Assembly: GCF_022539505.1 (NCBI RefSeq)
Contig: NC_061508.1
Location: forward strand, 341,509,484-341,573,483
Length of the DNA: 64,000 nucleotides
Reading direction: 5' to 3'
Source of the DNA: Lolium rigidum
Lineage: Eukaryota; Streptophyta; Magnoliopsida; Poales; Poaceae
Below, piece by piece: positions 33,533 through 45,912 of the stretch (its first letter is position 1; every line of letters begins with the position of its first letter). The notes beneath the pieces were generated by a model that saw only the letters and a program-made list of their open reading frames with translations, was not told the origin of the DNA and did not search any database. Position numbers and translations under genes: made by a program.

Positions 33533-34316
33533 GCAAACGGATTCAGCTTCCTTATCCTACTAGTGTGTCTGTCTCTCGCCGACCGTTCGATTTAGTCCGT
33601 TCAGATGTTTGGGGTCCGGCTCCCTTCGCTTCGAAAGGGGGCCATCGATACTATATCTTATTCATTGATGATTTTTCACGGTACACCTGGGTGTTTTTCA
33701 TGCACTCTCGCAGTGAGGTGCTCTCTATTTATCAGCGTTTTGCGGCCATGGTCCGCACTCAGTATTCCTCCCCCATTCGCGTGTTCCGTGCTGATTCTGC
33801 TGGTGAGTATATCTCCCAGCACCTTCGTGGTGTCCTTGCTGAGGAGGGCACCCTCGCTCAGTTTTCTTGTCCCGGCGCGCATGCTCAAAATGGCGTCGCC
33901 GAGCGTAAGCATTGTCATCTTCTTGATACCACCCGTGCTATGATGATTGCCTCTTCTCTTCCGCCACATTTCTGGGATGAGGCTGTTGCTACGTCGGCCC
34001 ACCTCATTAACATTCAGCCTTCCGCTGCTCTACAGGGTGGCATTCCTCTCGAGCGTCTCTCTGGTGTTTCTCCGGACTACTCGACTCTCCGTTCATTTGG
34101 TTGCGTCTGCTATGTCCTTCTGCCTCCTCGTGAACGCACCAAACTAACCGCTCGGTCTGTTGAGTGTGTTTTTCTCGGATACGATGATGAGCATAAGGGC
34201 TATCGCTGTTGGGACCCCGTTGGTCGTCGGATGCGCATCTCTCGTGACGTCACGTTTGATGAGACGCGTCCCTTCTATCCTCGCCCCACCTCGGGTACTT
34301 ACCCGGTGGATGATAT
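33533..34316 (+). pseudogene. Copia-1 integrase
   Basis: The frame is open from about 33514 to the Ath-3 insertion. The catalytic core has D in [10 protein letters not shown] in FRADSAGEY and E in NGVAERKH, with about 36 residues between the last two. It is followed by the GKG-like region [20 protein letters not shown] and [20 protein letters not shown]. Ath-3 enters after PVDDI; the linker resumes at 44116 with SFLLFPDAPP. The integrase joins cDNA to host DNA. It needs the shifted upstream frame, so this copy cannot make the polyprotein. Confidence 0.88.
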
Positions 34317-35712
34317 TGATGACCCACAAGTATAGGGGATCGCAACAGTCTTCGAGGGAAGTATTACCCAATTTATTGATTCGACACAAGGGGAGACAAA
34401 GAATACTTGTAAGCCTTAACAGCGGAGTTGTCAATTCAGCTGCACCTGGAAACAGACTTGCTCGCAAGAGTTTATCAGTAGTAACAGTTTTATGGCAGTG
34501 GAAATAATGAAATAATAGTAGCGGTGAAACAAAGACAGCAGTAGTGATTATAGTAAACAGCAGGATTAAAATACTGTAGGCACAGGGACGGATTTAACGG
34601 GCGTTGCATGGATGAGAGAAACTCATGTAACAATCAAAGCATGGGCATTTGCGAGATAATAATAAAACGGTATCCAAGTACTAATCAATCAATAGGCATG
34701 TGTTCCATATTTAGTCGTACGTGCTCGCAATGAGAAACTTGCACAACATCTTTGTCCTACCAGCCGGTGGCAGCCGGGCCTCTAGGGAAACTACTGGATA
34801 TTAAGGTACTCCTTTTAATAGAGTACCGGAGCAAAGCATTAACACTCCGTGAACACATGTGATCCTCACATCACTACCATTCCCTCCGGTTGTCCCGATT
34901 TCGTCACTTCGGGGCCATTGGTTCCGGACGGCGACGTGTGTATACAACTTGCGGGTAAGATCAATAAACAATGAATATCTTCATGAAACAATAACATGTT
35001 CAGATCTGAGATCATGGCACTCGGGCCCTAGTGACAAGCATTAAGCATAACAAGTTGCAACAATATCATAAAAGTGACATCTACGGATACTAGGCACTAT
35101 GCCCTAACAATCTTATGACTATTACATGACCAATCTCATCCAATCCCTACCATCCCCTTCAGCCTACAGCGGGGGAATTACTCACACATGGATGGGGGAA
35201 ACATTGCTGGTTGATGGAGAGGCGTTGGCGGTGATGGCGGTGAAGATCTCCTCCAATTCCCCGTCCGGCGGAGTGCCGAACGGAGACTTCGGCTCCCGCG
35301 ACGGAGTTTCGCGATGTGGCGGCTCTCCGGAGGGTTTACGGCGATGTCGACTTCTCCCCGTGCGTTTTTAGGTCGAACCCGATAAGTAGTCCAAAGGGGG
35401 CGTCGGAGGCCGGCCGAGGGGCCACACCATAGGGCCGCGCGGGCCCCCCGGGCCGCGCCGCCTTATGGTGTGGGGCCCTCGGGCCTCCACCTCCTTCGCC
35501 CTTCTGGCTCCGTCAATATTTTGGTAAAATAGGGCCATCTGAAGAAATTCCGAGGATTTTCCCGAAAGTTGGATTTCTGCACAAAAACGAGACACCAGAG
35601 CGGTTCTGCTGAAAACAGCGTTAGTCCGTGTTAGTTGTATCCAAAATACACAAATTAGAGGCAAAACAATAGCAAAAGTGTTCGGGAAAGTAGATACGTT
35701 TTGGACGTATCA
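34317..35712 (-). repeat. Ath-3 3' LTR
   Basis: Plus strand: TGATGACCCAC to GGACGTATCA. It differs from the right copy mainly by missing single bases. A GC-rich hairpin lies at about 35418-35478 (arms built on GGGCCACACCATAGGGC and its near complement). Confidence 0.92.
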
Positions 35713-38050
35713 ACTCCCCCAAGCTTAGCTTATTGCTTGTCCTCAAGCAATTCGATTAACAACCGAGCGATAAAAGAACTTTCACGAACACATTTGCTCA
35801 TATGATGTATATATTCTCATGCTATGGCTAATACTTAAGCGAGTTCATAATGAGATACATGCAAATAAGATCATCCAACAGCTATGTCAATCATGGAGAA
35901 GTACCAACAATTAATAATAAGCATCATGAATCATGTATGTAAGCAAGATTGCAATGTTCATAAGAGAATATGATAAAGTGGTATCTCGCTTGCCCGTATT
36001 TGATCGGCAAAACATAAATGCCGAGGCACCTCTTGAGTTCATAGAAAGACTAGAAATAGTGATTGTCAAAGATAAAAGCATCAAAGTTATACCACAATCA
36101 ATCATATTTTGAGACAAGCATATTATACTAAGAATGACAGTTGTGCTCTCAAGATAGTGCTCAAAGAAAGAATGGAGACACAACATAAAAGTAAAAGATT
36201 GACCCTTCGCAGAGGGAAGCAGGGATTAACATGCGCTAGAGCTTTTCATTTGTAAAGCAGGAGTAAAATTATTTTGAGAAGTGTTTGTTGTTGTCAACGA
36301 ATGGTAATGGGTACACTAACTACCTCATCAACCGGACTCACAAGAGCGGCTCCCATTTATTTATTTTTGGTTGGCACTCCTTCCAACCTTTCTTTCACAA
36401 ACCATGGCTAACCGAATCCTCGGGTGCCTGCCAACAATCTCATACCATGAAGGAGTGCCTTTTTATTTAAGTTTTATTATGATGATGACACTCCCCCAAC
36501 CTTTGCTTACACAAGCCATGGCTAACCGAATCCTTCGGGTGCCGTCCAACAATCACAAACCATGGAGGAGTGTCTATTTAAGTTAATTAATTCGGGATCG
36601 GGAATCCCATTGCCGGCTCTTTTTGCAAAATTATTGGATAAGCGGATGTGCCACTAGTCCATATGAGAGTCCGTCAAAAGTAAATGACAAGGTTGAAAGC
36701 TAAACACCACATACTTCCTCATGAGCTATGAAACATTAACACAAATTGAGAAGCATTTTGAAAGTTTTAAAGGTAGCGCATGAGAATTTACTTGGAATGG
36801 TTTGAAATGCCATGCATAGGTATTTATGGTGGACACTTTTGGAATAACTTGGTTTTCAGGTGTTTGGAAGCACGAGCGGCGTCACCGCTCAGTACAAGTG
36901 AAGGCTAGCAAAAGACTAGGGAGCGACAAATCGAGAGAGCAGTAACTGTCATAATCATGCTTGCGGCAAAATAAATTAACGGAGGCATAAAAGTGATGCA
37001 ATAACTCTGAAGCAATATAAATCATCGAGGCTTAATTGACTTTTTGTTCAGTCATATGCATGCGTGAGCATGTGCCAAGTCGATATAAATGAATTATTCG
37101 AGAGGAGGATACCACAATGCCATACTTACTTATGAATAAAACAATGCAAGCAAACATCCATGACATGCTACTCATATTAATAAATCGGAACCAAACATGA
37201 GAGATCATGAACTACTAGACTTTCTCAAATAACATATACCTCACATGAACCAACTAAGCATGCTCATATGGATGAGTATATGTACAAAAATGAAAGCAAA
37301 TAGAGTTCATACCAGCCTCTCACCACAATCGGATTGTCGTAGATCGTCATTATTGCCTTTTCACTTGTGTAGCTTGGATAATATGAAATGAAAACCACGC
37401 TCCAGCCACCGAAGACCATTGAACTCATGATGAACTTTACAAACCAAAGAAGAACAGCAAATATTTTTGGTGTTTTCGAATTAGAAATAAGAACGAAAGA
37501 AAACAAGCAAACAAAGCAAAATCTTTTTGGGTTTTCTTATAGCAAACTAACGATAGCAAATAAAGTAAACTAAGAGCAAGGTACCAAATAAATAAATGGT
37601 GAAGAGAAACAACAGAAATATTTTTGGTCTTTTTGTGTTTTAGGAAAGAAACAAAGTGAAAACAAAAGAATGCAAACTAACGAAACACGGAAAAGCAGGA
37701 TGACAGAAATCTGCCAAATCCTGACAGCAGTACAGAAATCGAATTTAACAAAAATCTTCCATTGCTCAGACCAAAAAGTGTTCAACTAATGAAAGTTAGA
37801 TAACAACCTGGGGAACATGCTCAAAAATTGGCAACTCAAAATAACGTTCTGGCTGTGCGTACGAATTTTTTGGTAACAGCACAGAATCTGTTTTTGGACA
37901 GCACTTCCCCAAATATCATCTCCCTCTCATTAGAAAATCACTCTAAGAGACTAAGCAAGTATGTACAAGTATCCAGCAATCATAATATGCAAAGAATGAG
38001 TGATGCCGGTATACCTCCCCCCAAGCTTAGGCTTTTGGCCTAAGTGGAGT
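35713..38050 (-). other. Ath-3 noncoding 3' region
   Basis: This is 2.3 kb with no credible gene. The polypurine tract is at 35713-35727. A tandem pair with GGATTCGGTTAGCCATGG-type cores (minus strand) at about 36362-36575 matches the pair in Ath-2. A short stretch near 37760-37900 resembles the shared 3' module of Ath-1 and Ath-2. A second PPT-like motif is at 38016-38029, at the end of the Athila ORF. Confidence 0.6.
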
Positions 38051-39168
38051 TCATTCCCACGGTCCCCATGAAGTGGTGTCTTCGTAATATGACGAAGAAC
38101 GACCCGGTTCCATGTATGTGCTGGAGGAAACGTCGGGGTACGTGACGGTGTAGTCGTAGGAGGGCTCGGCGTTCTCGGAGTCATGTTGCTGGTGGAATTC
38201 TTGTATCTTCATATGCTCTTCCACCACCTCCTTTGTTAGCGACCATGATTGCCTGTCAATATTAAACAAACCCTGCTGGGGAAGAGGGATTTCTTTCTCG
38301 TTCCCGTCAGCAAACAACATTTTATAGACAATATTATCTATGGTGGAGTTAGTAGTAACAAAATGATGGCTCTTCATAGCAGCAATATCTAATTTCCTAG
38401 GGGTTAATGGTACATCATTAGAGTCAAGAGGAATATCTAGATGTGTTAAAATGCGCAGTGCAATAGTTCCTCCAAAAATAGGCCCCCTGCTAGACAGGCG
38501 GCGAGCAATAAGAGAACCAAGATGATAAGGTGTCTCTCCAGTAAGTGCAACATTCAAGAAAGCAAGATGGTAGCTAGAAATGTTACTAGTATTTTCTCTA
38601 CCCAAAATGCTAGTACCAATGTAATATGCGAAATACTTAATAGCGGGGAGTTGAATGTTTCTTATCTTCCCTCGCTGGATGGTGCGGCAATCATCCCCGG
38701 TGATCCCTCGGTAGAGCTCCAACAAGTCCCGGGGTTGTCATCAATCCTCCTTGCTGTACCTACAGGGGCAATACCCAATGCAAAACAAAATTCCTCCAAT
38801 TTCATGGTAACAGGAATATCATAAATCTTGAATGCGACTGTCGGCTCATATTCCGTGTTGTGGAACTTGAAGCTCTCAACGAAAATCTTGGTGAGCCTAT
38901 AATATTGTCCCCTCTCGTCTCCCACGTAGGTGGCTAGGCCTGCCCTGTTGACGAGGGTGAAGAAGTCATCCATTAACCCTGCATTGGTTAGAAACTCATA
39001 ACAAGGGAAGGATGAAGCATTAGGGGCCCCTTGGTCCTCCTCGGGCGCGAAGCTAGGCGCGATGACGTCCTCATTGTAGGATCGCCTAATTTGCGTAGAC
39101 GCTCTTGAGGGCCTACCGGTGCTGGTTGTTGCTTTCTTGAACAACTCTCCAAACTTGAATTTCTTCAT
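38051..39168 (-). pseudogene. Athila-type ORF (env-position protein) of Ath-3
   Basis: Two overlapping frames, 39168-38662 and 38725-38051, form one protein of about 370 residues after a one-base shift near 38727. Motifs include YEFLTNAGLMDDFFTLVNRA, RLTKIFVESFKFHNTEYEPT, VTMKLEEFCFALGI, YRGITGDDCRTIQRGKIRNI and IKYFAYYIGTSILGRENTSN. This matches my memory of the Arabidopsis retrotransposon ORF-1/ATHILA family (Pfam ATHILA). In Athila elements an ORF in this place, downstream of pol, has been called env-like, but no signal peptide or clear membrane segment is seen here. The role is unknown. Confidence 0.7.
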
Positions 39169-39964
39169 CTTCCCCTTCTGAAATTTTCAACAATCATTAT
39201 AAAATTTGATTTCAAGGTGTGTAATTGAAGGGAACCACTATAGGAACTTGCTAGAGTGCTAAACATGCATCAAAACTAATTTCTACCACTTAGAACAAGC
39301 ATGCAAGCTCACTAAACATGTTACATACAGCAGCAAAATATTCAAGATATACTCAACCAAATGAAATTCTAATTGGACAATCAAAGGAGTCACATACCAA
39401 GGAGTAAATGTGCCAAATTTCAGACGGAAATCTGGGCTGAGCAAGGAGATCGAAAAATCGCGAGTTCTTGAGCAGAAACACGAGTGGGAGAAACTTGGTA
39501 CGAGTTTTTCGGGAGAGAGAAGGTGCTTGGGAGGAAGAGATGATGAAGTGGGGCAAGGGGTGGCCCACACCACATGGTGGCGCGGCCCCCTTGCTGGCCG
39601 CGCCGCCCTATGGTGTGGCACCCCTGGTGCCCCACAGGTCATCCTCTGGTGCTCCCAGGTGCCTCGTCGAAAAATAGGACCAACGGTGTAATTTTTGTAA
39701 TTTTTAGAGAACTTTGAAAAATGCACATTTCTGGGTATTAAATTAATGATTACTGCGCAGGAAAATGATTTCTAAAATCTTAAATGACCTAAGCATATTG
39801 CAAAACAAAAGTGCTACAGCAAGTAAAATAGGTGAAGGGAGAGAGAAAGAAAGAAGTGTTGTTTAGCTCTCCTATGCAATAAAATATACTTGTTAACAAG
39901 GTTGATCAAGTCTTGCTACCAAATAAATTTTATATGACATAAGAAGAAATAAACCTCAAATCAA
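39169..39964 (-). other. Spacer replacing RT and integrase in Ath-3
   Basis: No RT or integrase motif is found in any frame. A GC-rich imperfect hairpin (about 39561-39619, arms CCACACCACATGGTGGCGCG and its near complement) resembles the one in the LTRs. The ORFs around 39283-39726 run through this hairpin and are not genes. Confidence 0.65.
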
Positions 39965-40640
39965 TCATGTTACCTTATATTGAATTGATATGGATCCAAT
40001 CACAAGAGTTTGATATTCTTCTTTAGGCTCATATATAGGACAATCAATGGATCCCACTTTGATAGTTTTCACATTAAAAATTGTATTGACTCCACATACT
40101 TTATCAATCCTCTTGGGAAAATAGACAGTGTGTTCCTTATTATCAACATTGAAAGTAACCATGCCTTTATTGCAATCAATAACAGCCCCTGCAGTATTAA
40201 GAAAGGGTCTTCCAAGAATAATGGACATATTATCATCTTCAGGCATTTCCAACACAACAAAATCAGTTAATATCAAGCAATGCTGAGTAACTTGAACAGG
40301 AACATTTTCACATAAACCAACAGGAATAGCAGTAGATTTATCAGCCATTTGCAAAGATATATCAGTAGGTATCAATTTATCTAAATCAAGTCTCTTATAA
40401 AGAGAAAAAGGCATCACACTCACACCTGCTCCCAAATCACATAGAGCAGTTCTAACATAATTATTCTTGATGGAACAAGGAATAGTCGGTATACCTGGGT
40501 CGCCCAACTTCTTTGGAATCTTACCATTGAAGGAGTAATTAGCAAGCATAGTTGAAATTTCCTCATTGGGGACTTTCCTTTTGTTAGTAACAATATCTTT
40601 CATATACTTTGAATAAGGAGGCAATTTAATAGCATCGAGT
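39965..40640 (-). pseudogene. Ath-3 protease
   Basis: The frame 40640 to 39965 carries LPPYSKYMKDIVTNKRKVPN, then the retropepsin-like active site CDLGAGVSVMPFSLYKRL (DLGA in place of DSGA, usual in Athila), VVLEMPEDDNMSIILGRPFL and NTAGAVIDCNKG. It is separated from gag only by a one-base frame change near 40640. No RT follows. The ORF end at 39965 would terminate the polyprotein. Confidence 0.85.
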
Positions 40641-42522
40641 CAAAGGGATTTGCAGAAATAAAGGTTTCATCCAATCACAAAATTTATTATAATGTTCCTC
40701 CTCCTTTGATTTTAGTTTCTTAGCAGGAAAAGGCATTTGCTTTTGAACCCAAGGTTCTCTTTCATTACCATGCTTCTCGGTAATAAAGTCTTCTTTAGTA
40801 TACTTTTTATTTTTAGCATGCTTTTCAGGTTCTTTTTCAATTTCTTCTTTATCAGGAGTATCATTCTTATCATTATCTTCCTCATGTTCATTACCACTTT
40901 CAGTTTCAGCATCAGAAATAGAAATACTATTAGGATCATTAACTGGTTCAGAGGATTCTACAACATTCTTATGTTTCTTTTTCTTTTTCTTAGATGGAGC
41001 ACTAGTTTTAATTGGTTGAGAATCTTGTTCAATTCTTTTGGGATGCCCTTCAGGATAAAGAGGATCCTGGGTAGAAGCACCACCTCTAGTTGTTACTTCA
41101 TAAGCATGTTTTTCTTTAGAATTATTTCCTAACAAGTCATTTTGCACTTTAGTAAGTTGATCAATTTGAGTTTGAACCATTTGAAAATGTTTAACAAGTA
41201 TCTTAACATCATTGGAGGTTCTCTCCACAATACCATGCAATTCACTAATAGCTCGGGAATTTTCCATTAAATGATTCTCTATTCTCATATTAAAATTTTC
41301 TTGCTTAACAATATAATTATCAAATTCATCTAAGCATTGAGCAGGAGATTTTGAATACGGAATATCTTCCCTAGTAAAGTGTTGAAGCGAGTGTACCTCA
41401 ATCATGGATGAAGGGGGAATTGTCTCACATATATCTTCTATAGGAGGTAAATTCTTCACATCTTCGGGTTTAATACCCTTCTCCTTAAGAGACTTCTTGG
41501 CTTCCCTCATATCTTCATCATTTAATTTAATCATACCCCTCTTCTTCACTATCGGTGTCGGGGTTGGTTCAGGTGTAGACCAATCATCATGATTCCGGCC
41601 TATTTTAGCCAATAATTCTTCGGCGTCGTCCGGAGTTCTTTTCCTGAAAACACAACCAGCACAACTATCCGGGTATGCCCTAGACTCAATGGTTAGTCCA
41701 CTATAAAATATATCAAGTAAATCATGCTTTTCCAAATCATGGTCAGGCTGAGCTCTAATAAGAGAACAAAATCTAGCCCAAGCCTCAGGCAATTTCTCTC
41801 CATCTTCCTGGTCAAAATTATAAATTCTCTGCAAAGCAGCATGTTGAGCACTAGCAGGAAAGTATTTGCGGAAGAAAACATCAAGCAATTCTTTTGGACT
41901 TTTAATAGAACCAGGAGACAAATTATTATACCAAGTTTTAGCATCATCCTTTAATGAAAAAGGAAAAATTTTAGCGACAAAATAAGTACGCATCTTAATA
42001 TCATCAGAAAACAAGCCACTAAGAGTAGATAACTCAGTCATGTGTTCAACAGCACTCTCTTTTTCAGTTCCACAAAAGGGTGTTTTCTCAACAATAGCTA
42101 TATGAGATAGATCAAGAGAAAAATCATAATCTTTATCCCTAATGTTTATAGGAGATGTGGCAAATTTAGGATCAGGAGATGGTGTATATCTAACGACATG
42201 TTACTGCAAGCAACTTTTTAATTTTTCTTGCATCAGTAGTAGCCTTGCATTTTTCAATAAAATCATTATCAAGCTCTACATAATCCTCATCAAGATCATC
42301 ACTAGAATATTCAACAGACTCAGGTGAATTAACAGGTGTAGCAGCATTAGGAGTTTCAGTATTTTCAATTTGTCTAGACTTAGCAATTGTAGCATCTAGA
42401 AAAGATCCCAATGAACCACTATCATCAAGCACAGCAGAAACATTATCAATATTATGAGAATTTTCAGATTCAGCAGAAGTACCAAGCACGCGAAGCATGT
42501 GGCGGTGAAACAAGTTTATCAA
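40626..42522 (-). pseudogene. Ath-3 Gag
   Basis: The N-terminal part (42522-42190) is an acidic segment. A small frame change near 42195 leads into the main frame, open to 40626. The Retrotrans_gag core reads FPFSLKDDAKTWYNNLSPGS, FFRKYFPASAQHAALQRIYN, WARFCSLIRAQPDHDLEKHD and DIFYSGLTIESRAYPDSCAG. A helical, coiled-coil-prone middle (RIENHLMENSRAISELHGIV, MVQTQIDQLTKVQNDLLG) and a Lys/Glu-rich tail follow. No CCHC knuckle is seen. Both breaks are single small indels, so the gene is recently lost or affected by sequence errors. Confidence 0.85.
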
Positions 42523-42680
42523 TCACGAGATGGTGAATCAAGAGCAGCAGAGGTACTCGAGTTGTACCTTTTCTTGTAGTGGATGGTAATATGGCGATCT
42601 TAGTATCGCGAGGTTTACCCATGATGGAGAATTTGCAGCGAACAATATCAATCCAAGTGAACTTCCAAATAAAGCTATGC

Positions 42681-42698
42681 TCCCCGGCAACGGCGCCG
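42681..42698 (-). promoter_or_regulatory. Ath-3 primer binding site (tRNA-Asp)
   Basis: Plus strand TCCCCGGCAACGGCGCCG, a 17 of 18 match to the tRNA-Asp 3' end, 12 nt from the LTR at 42711. Confidence 0.88.
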
Positions 42699-42710
42699 AG
42701 AAAATAGTCT

Positions 42711-44110
42711 TGATGACCCACAAGTATAGGGGATCGCAACGAGTCTTCGAGGGAAGTATTACCCAATTTATTGATTCGACACAAGGGGAGACAAAGAATA
42801 CTTGTAAGCCTTAACAGCGGAGTTGTCAATTCAGCTGCACCTGGAAACAGACTTGCTCGCAAGAGTTTATCAGTAGTAACAGTTTTATGGCAGTGGAAAT
42901 AGTGAAATAATAGTAGCGGTGAAACAAAGACAGCAGTAGTGATTATAGTAAACAGCAGGATTAAAATACTGTAGGCACAGGGACGGATTTAACGGGCGTT
43001 GCATGGATGAGAGAAACTCATGTAACAATCAAAGCATGGGCATTTGCAGATAATAATAAAACGGTATCCAAGTACTAATCAATCAATAGGCATGTGTTCC
43101 ATATTTAGTCGTACGTGCTCGCAATGAGAAACTTGCACAACATCTTCTGTCCTACCAGCCGGTGGCAGCCGGGCCTCTAGGGAAACTATCTGGATATTAA
43201 GGTACTCCTTTTAATAGAGTACCGGAGCAAAGCATTAACACTCCGTGAACACATGTGATCCTCACATCACTACCATTCCCTCCGGTTGTCCCGATTTCTG
43301 TCACTTCGGGGCCATTGGTTCCGGACAGCGACGTGTGTATACAACTTGCAGGTAAGATCAATAAACAATGAATATCTTCATGAAACAATAACATGTTCAG
43401 ATCTGAGATCATGGCACTCGGGCCCTAGTGACAAGCATTAAGCATAACAAGTTGCAACAATATCATAAAAGTGACATCTACGGATACTAGGCACTATGCC
43501 CTAACAATCTTATGACTATTACATGACCAATCTCATCCAATCCCTACCATCCCCTTCAGCCTACAGCGGGGGAATTACTCACACATGGATGGGGGAAACA
43601 TTGCTGGTTGATGGAGAGGCGTTGGCGGTGATGGCGGTGAAGATCTCCTCCAATTCCCCGTCCCGGCGGAGTGCCGAACGGAGACTTCGGCTCCCGCGAC
43701 GGAGTTTCGCGATGTGGCGGCTCTGCGGAGGGTTTACGGCGATGTCGACTTCTCCCCGTGCGTTTTTAGGTCGAACCCGATAAGTAGTCCAAAGGGGGCG
43801 TCGGAGGCCGGCCGAGGGGCCACACCATAGGGCCGCGCGGGCCCCCCGGGCCGCGCCGCCTTATGGTGTGGGGCCCTCGGGCCTCCACCTCCTTCGCCCT
43901 TCCGGCTCCGTCAATATTTTGGTAAAATAGGGCCATCCGAAGAAATTCCGAGGATTTTCCCGAAAGTTGGATTTACGCACAAAAACGAGACACCAGAGCA
44001 GTTCTGCTGAAAACAGCGTTAGTCCGTGTTAGTTGTATCCAAAATACACAAATTAGAGGCAAAACAATAGCAAAAGTGTTCGGGAAAGTAGATACGTTTT
44101 GGACGTATCA
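42711..44110 (-). repeat. Ath-3 5' LTR
   Basis: It is 1400 bp and pairs with 34317-35712. Minus-strand start TGATACGTCCAAAACGTATC folds as GATACGT/ACGTATC. It is followed by target duplicate GATAT, after which Copia-1 coding sequence resumes. Confidence 0.92.
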
Positions 44111-44115
44111 GATAT

Positions 44116-45871
44116 CTCTTTTCTTCTTTTTCCGGATGCACCCCCTGCTGTTCCTCCTCCCCTCCCTCCTACTTCTGATGCGCCCCCCACGGCGCCATCC
44201 TCTTGTTCGTCTAGTCCACCTAGTACTCCTCGTTCTCCGGCTTCGGCTCCTTCCGATGCTGTCCCTTCTTCCTCTTCTTCTGATGACTTGTCTTCTGCAG
44301 ATGAGCTTCTCCCTTCACGGCCTTTGCGTCAGCGTCGTGCTCCAGCTCGTTACTCTCCTAGTCAGTATGGTCTCTTTGTCGTTTCCGAGCCGACTTCTTA
44401 TCGGGATGCCGAGCGTCATCCTGAATGGCAGCTTGCCATGGCTGAGGAGATCGCTGCGCTTGAGCGCACTGGCACTTGGGATCTTGTTTCTCCACCTTCC
44501 GGTGTTCGTCCTATCACGTGTAAGTGGGTCTATAAAATTAAGACTCGCTCTGATGGATCTCTTGAGCGCTATAAAGCGCGTCTTGTGGCTCGTGGCTTTC
44601 AGCAGGAGCACGGGCCTGACTATGATGAGACTTTTGCCCCTGTGGCTCATATGACTACTGTGCGTACCCTTCTTGCTGTTGCTTCTGTTCGCCGCTGGTC
44701 AGTCTCCCAGCTTGATGTTCAGAATGCTTTTCTTAATGGCGAGTTGAGTGAGGAGGTTTACATGCAGCCTCCTCATGGGTATTCTGTTCCCGATGGGATG
44801 GTTTGTCGTCTTCGCCGTTCTCTCTATGGTCTCAAACAGGCCCCTCGTGCCTGGTTTGAGCGCTTTGCCTCTGTGGTGACTGCTGCTGGTTTCTCTCCTA
44901 GTCTTCATGATCCAGCACTTTTCGGTCACACTTCTCCTCGTGGACGTACTCTTCTTCTTCTTTATGTTGATGATATGATCATTACCGGTGATGATCCTGA
45001 GTATATTGCCTTCGTCAAGGCTCGTCTTCGTGATCGGTTTCTTATGATCGATCTTGGTCCTCTTCGCCATTTTCTTGGCATTGAGGTTTCATCCACTTCG
45101 ATGGCTTTTCTATCTCTCGGGAAAAGTACATTCGGGATCTTCTTGCTTGTGCTGCTCTTGGGGATGAGCGCACGGTCGATACTCCTATGGAGCTTAATGT
45201 TAAGCTTCGTCCCTACCGATGGTGATCCTCTTCCCGATCCCACCCGTTATCGCCATCTTGTTGGGAGTCTTGTTTATCTTGTTGTCACTCGTCCCGATAT
45301 TTCTTATCCTGTTCATATTCTGAGTCGGTTTGTCTCAGCTCCTACCACTCGTTCACTATAGTCATCTTCTCCGTGTTCTCCGTTACCTTCGTGGCACGAT
45401 CACTCGTCGCCTTTTCTTTCCCCGTTCCAGCTCTCTCCAGCTCCAGTGCTATTCGGATGCTACGTGGGCGAGTGATCCTACGGATCGTCGTTCACTTTCT
45501 GCTTACTGTGTGTTCCTTGGTGGTTCGCTTGTTGCTTGGAAGACGAAGAAACAGGTCGCGGTTTCCCGTTCGAGTGTTGAGGCTGAGTTGCGGGCTATGG
45601 CTTTATTGATTGCTGAGGTGACTTGGTTACGGTGGTTGCTTGCAGATTTTGGGGTCTCGTTACGACACCCACTCCACTTTTGTCCGACGGTACGAGTGCT
45701 ATCGGTATTGCACGTGATCCGGTCAAGCATGAGCTGACCAAGCATATTGGTGTTGATGCTTTTTACACACGTGCTCAGGTGCAGGATGATGTTGTTGCGG
45801 TTCATTATGTGCCTTCAGATTTGCGGTTGGCGGATTTCTTTACGAAGGCACGGACTCGAGCGCAAGCATGA
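44116..45871 (+). pseudogene. Copia-1 reverse transcriptase and RNase H
   Basis: A Pro/Ser-rich linker (44116-44350) leads to the RVT_2-type domain: WQLAMAEEIAALERTGTWDL, ITCKWVYKIKTRSDGSLERY, KARLVARGFQQEHGPDYDET, VSQLDVQNAFLNGELSEEVY, RSLYGLKQAPRAWF and the catalytic YVDDMI at 44963-44980. Frame shifts near 45098 and 45215 garble about 40 residues before the frame returns at DPTRYRHLVGSLVYL. Another near 45355 leads to RNase H (YSDATWASDPTDRRS; KKQVAVSRSSVEAELRAMA), and one near 45660 to its end (VKHELTKHIGVDAFYTRAQ; VHYVPSDLRLADFFTK). All catalytic motifs are kept; only the frame is lost. Confidence 0.9.
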
Positions 45872-45912
45872 TTTCTTACTCTCCAAACTCGGTGATGTGG
45901 ATCCACCATGAG

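Larger units (their letters stand above)
34317..44110 (-). mobile_element. Ath-3: Athila element with gag-PR and Athila ORF but no RT/INT
   Basis: The LTRs are 34317-35712 (1396 bp) and 42711-44110 (1400 bp). The target duplicate GATAT is at 34312-34316 and 44111-44115. A tRNA-Asp-type primer site beside the right LTR and the tract AAGCTTGGGGGAGT beside the left one give minus orientation. The internal region holds Gag, protease and an Athila-type ORF. Between the last two, where RT, RNase H and integrase should be, there is only an 800-bp spacer. The LTRs are nearly identical by eye, so the insertion is young. Confidence 0.93.

Noticed and set aside
40737..41132. Hydrophobic 131-residue plus-strand ORF resembling a membrane protein
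   Set aside because: It is the reverse complement of the Lys/Glu-rich Gag tail of Ath-3; antisense AT-rich codons read as Phe/Ile/Leu.
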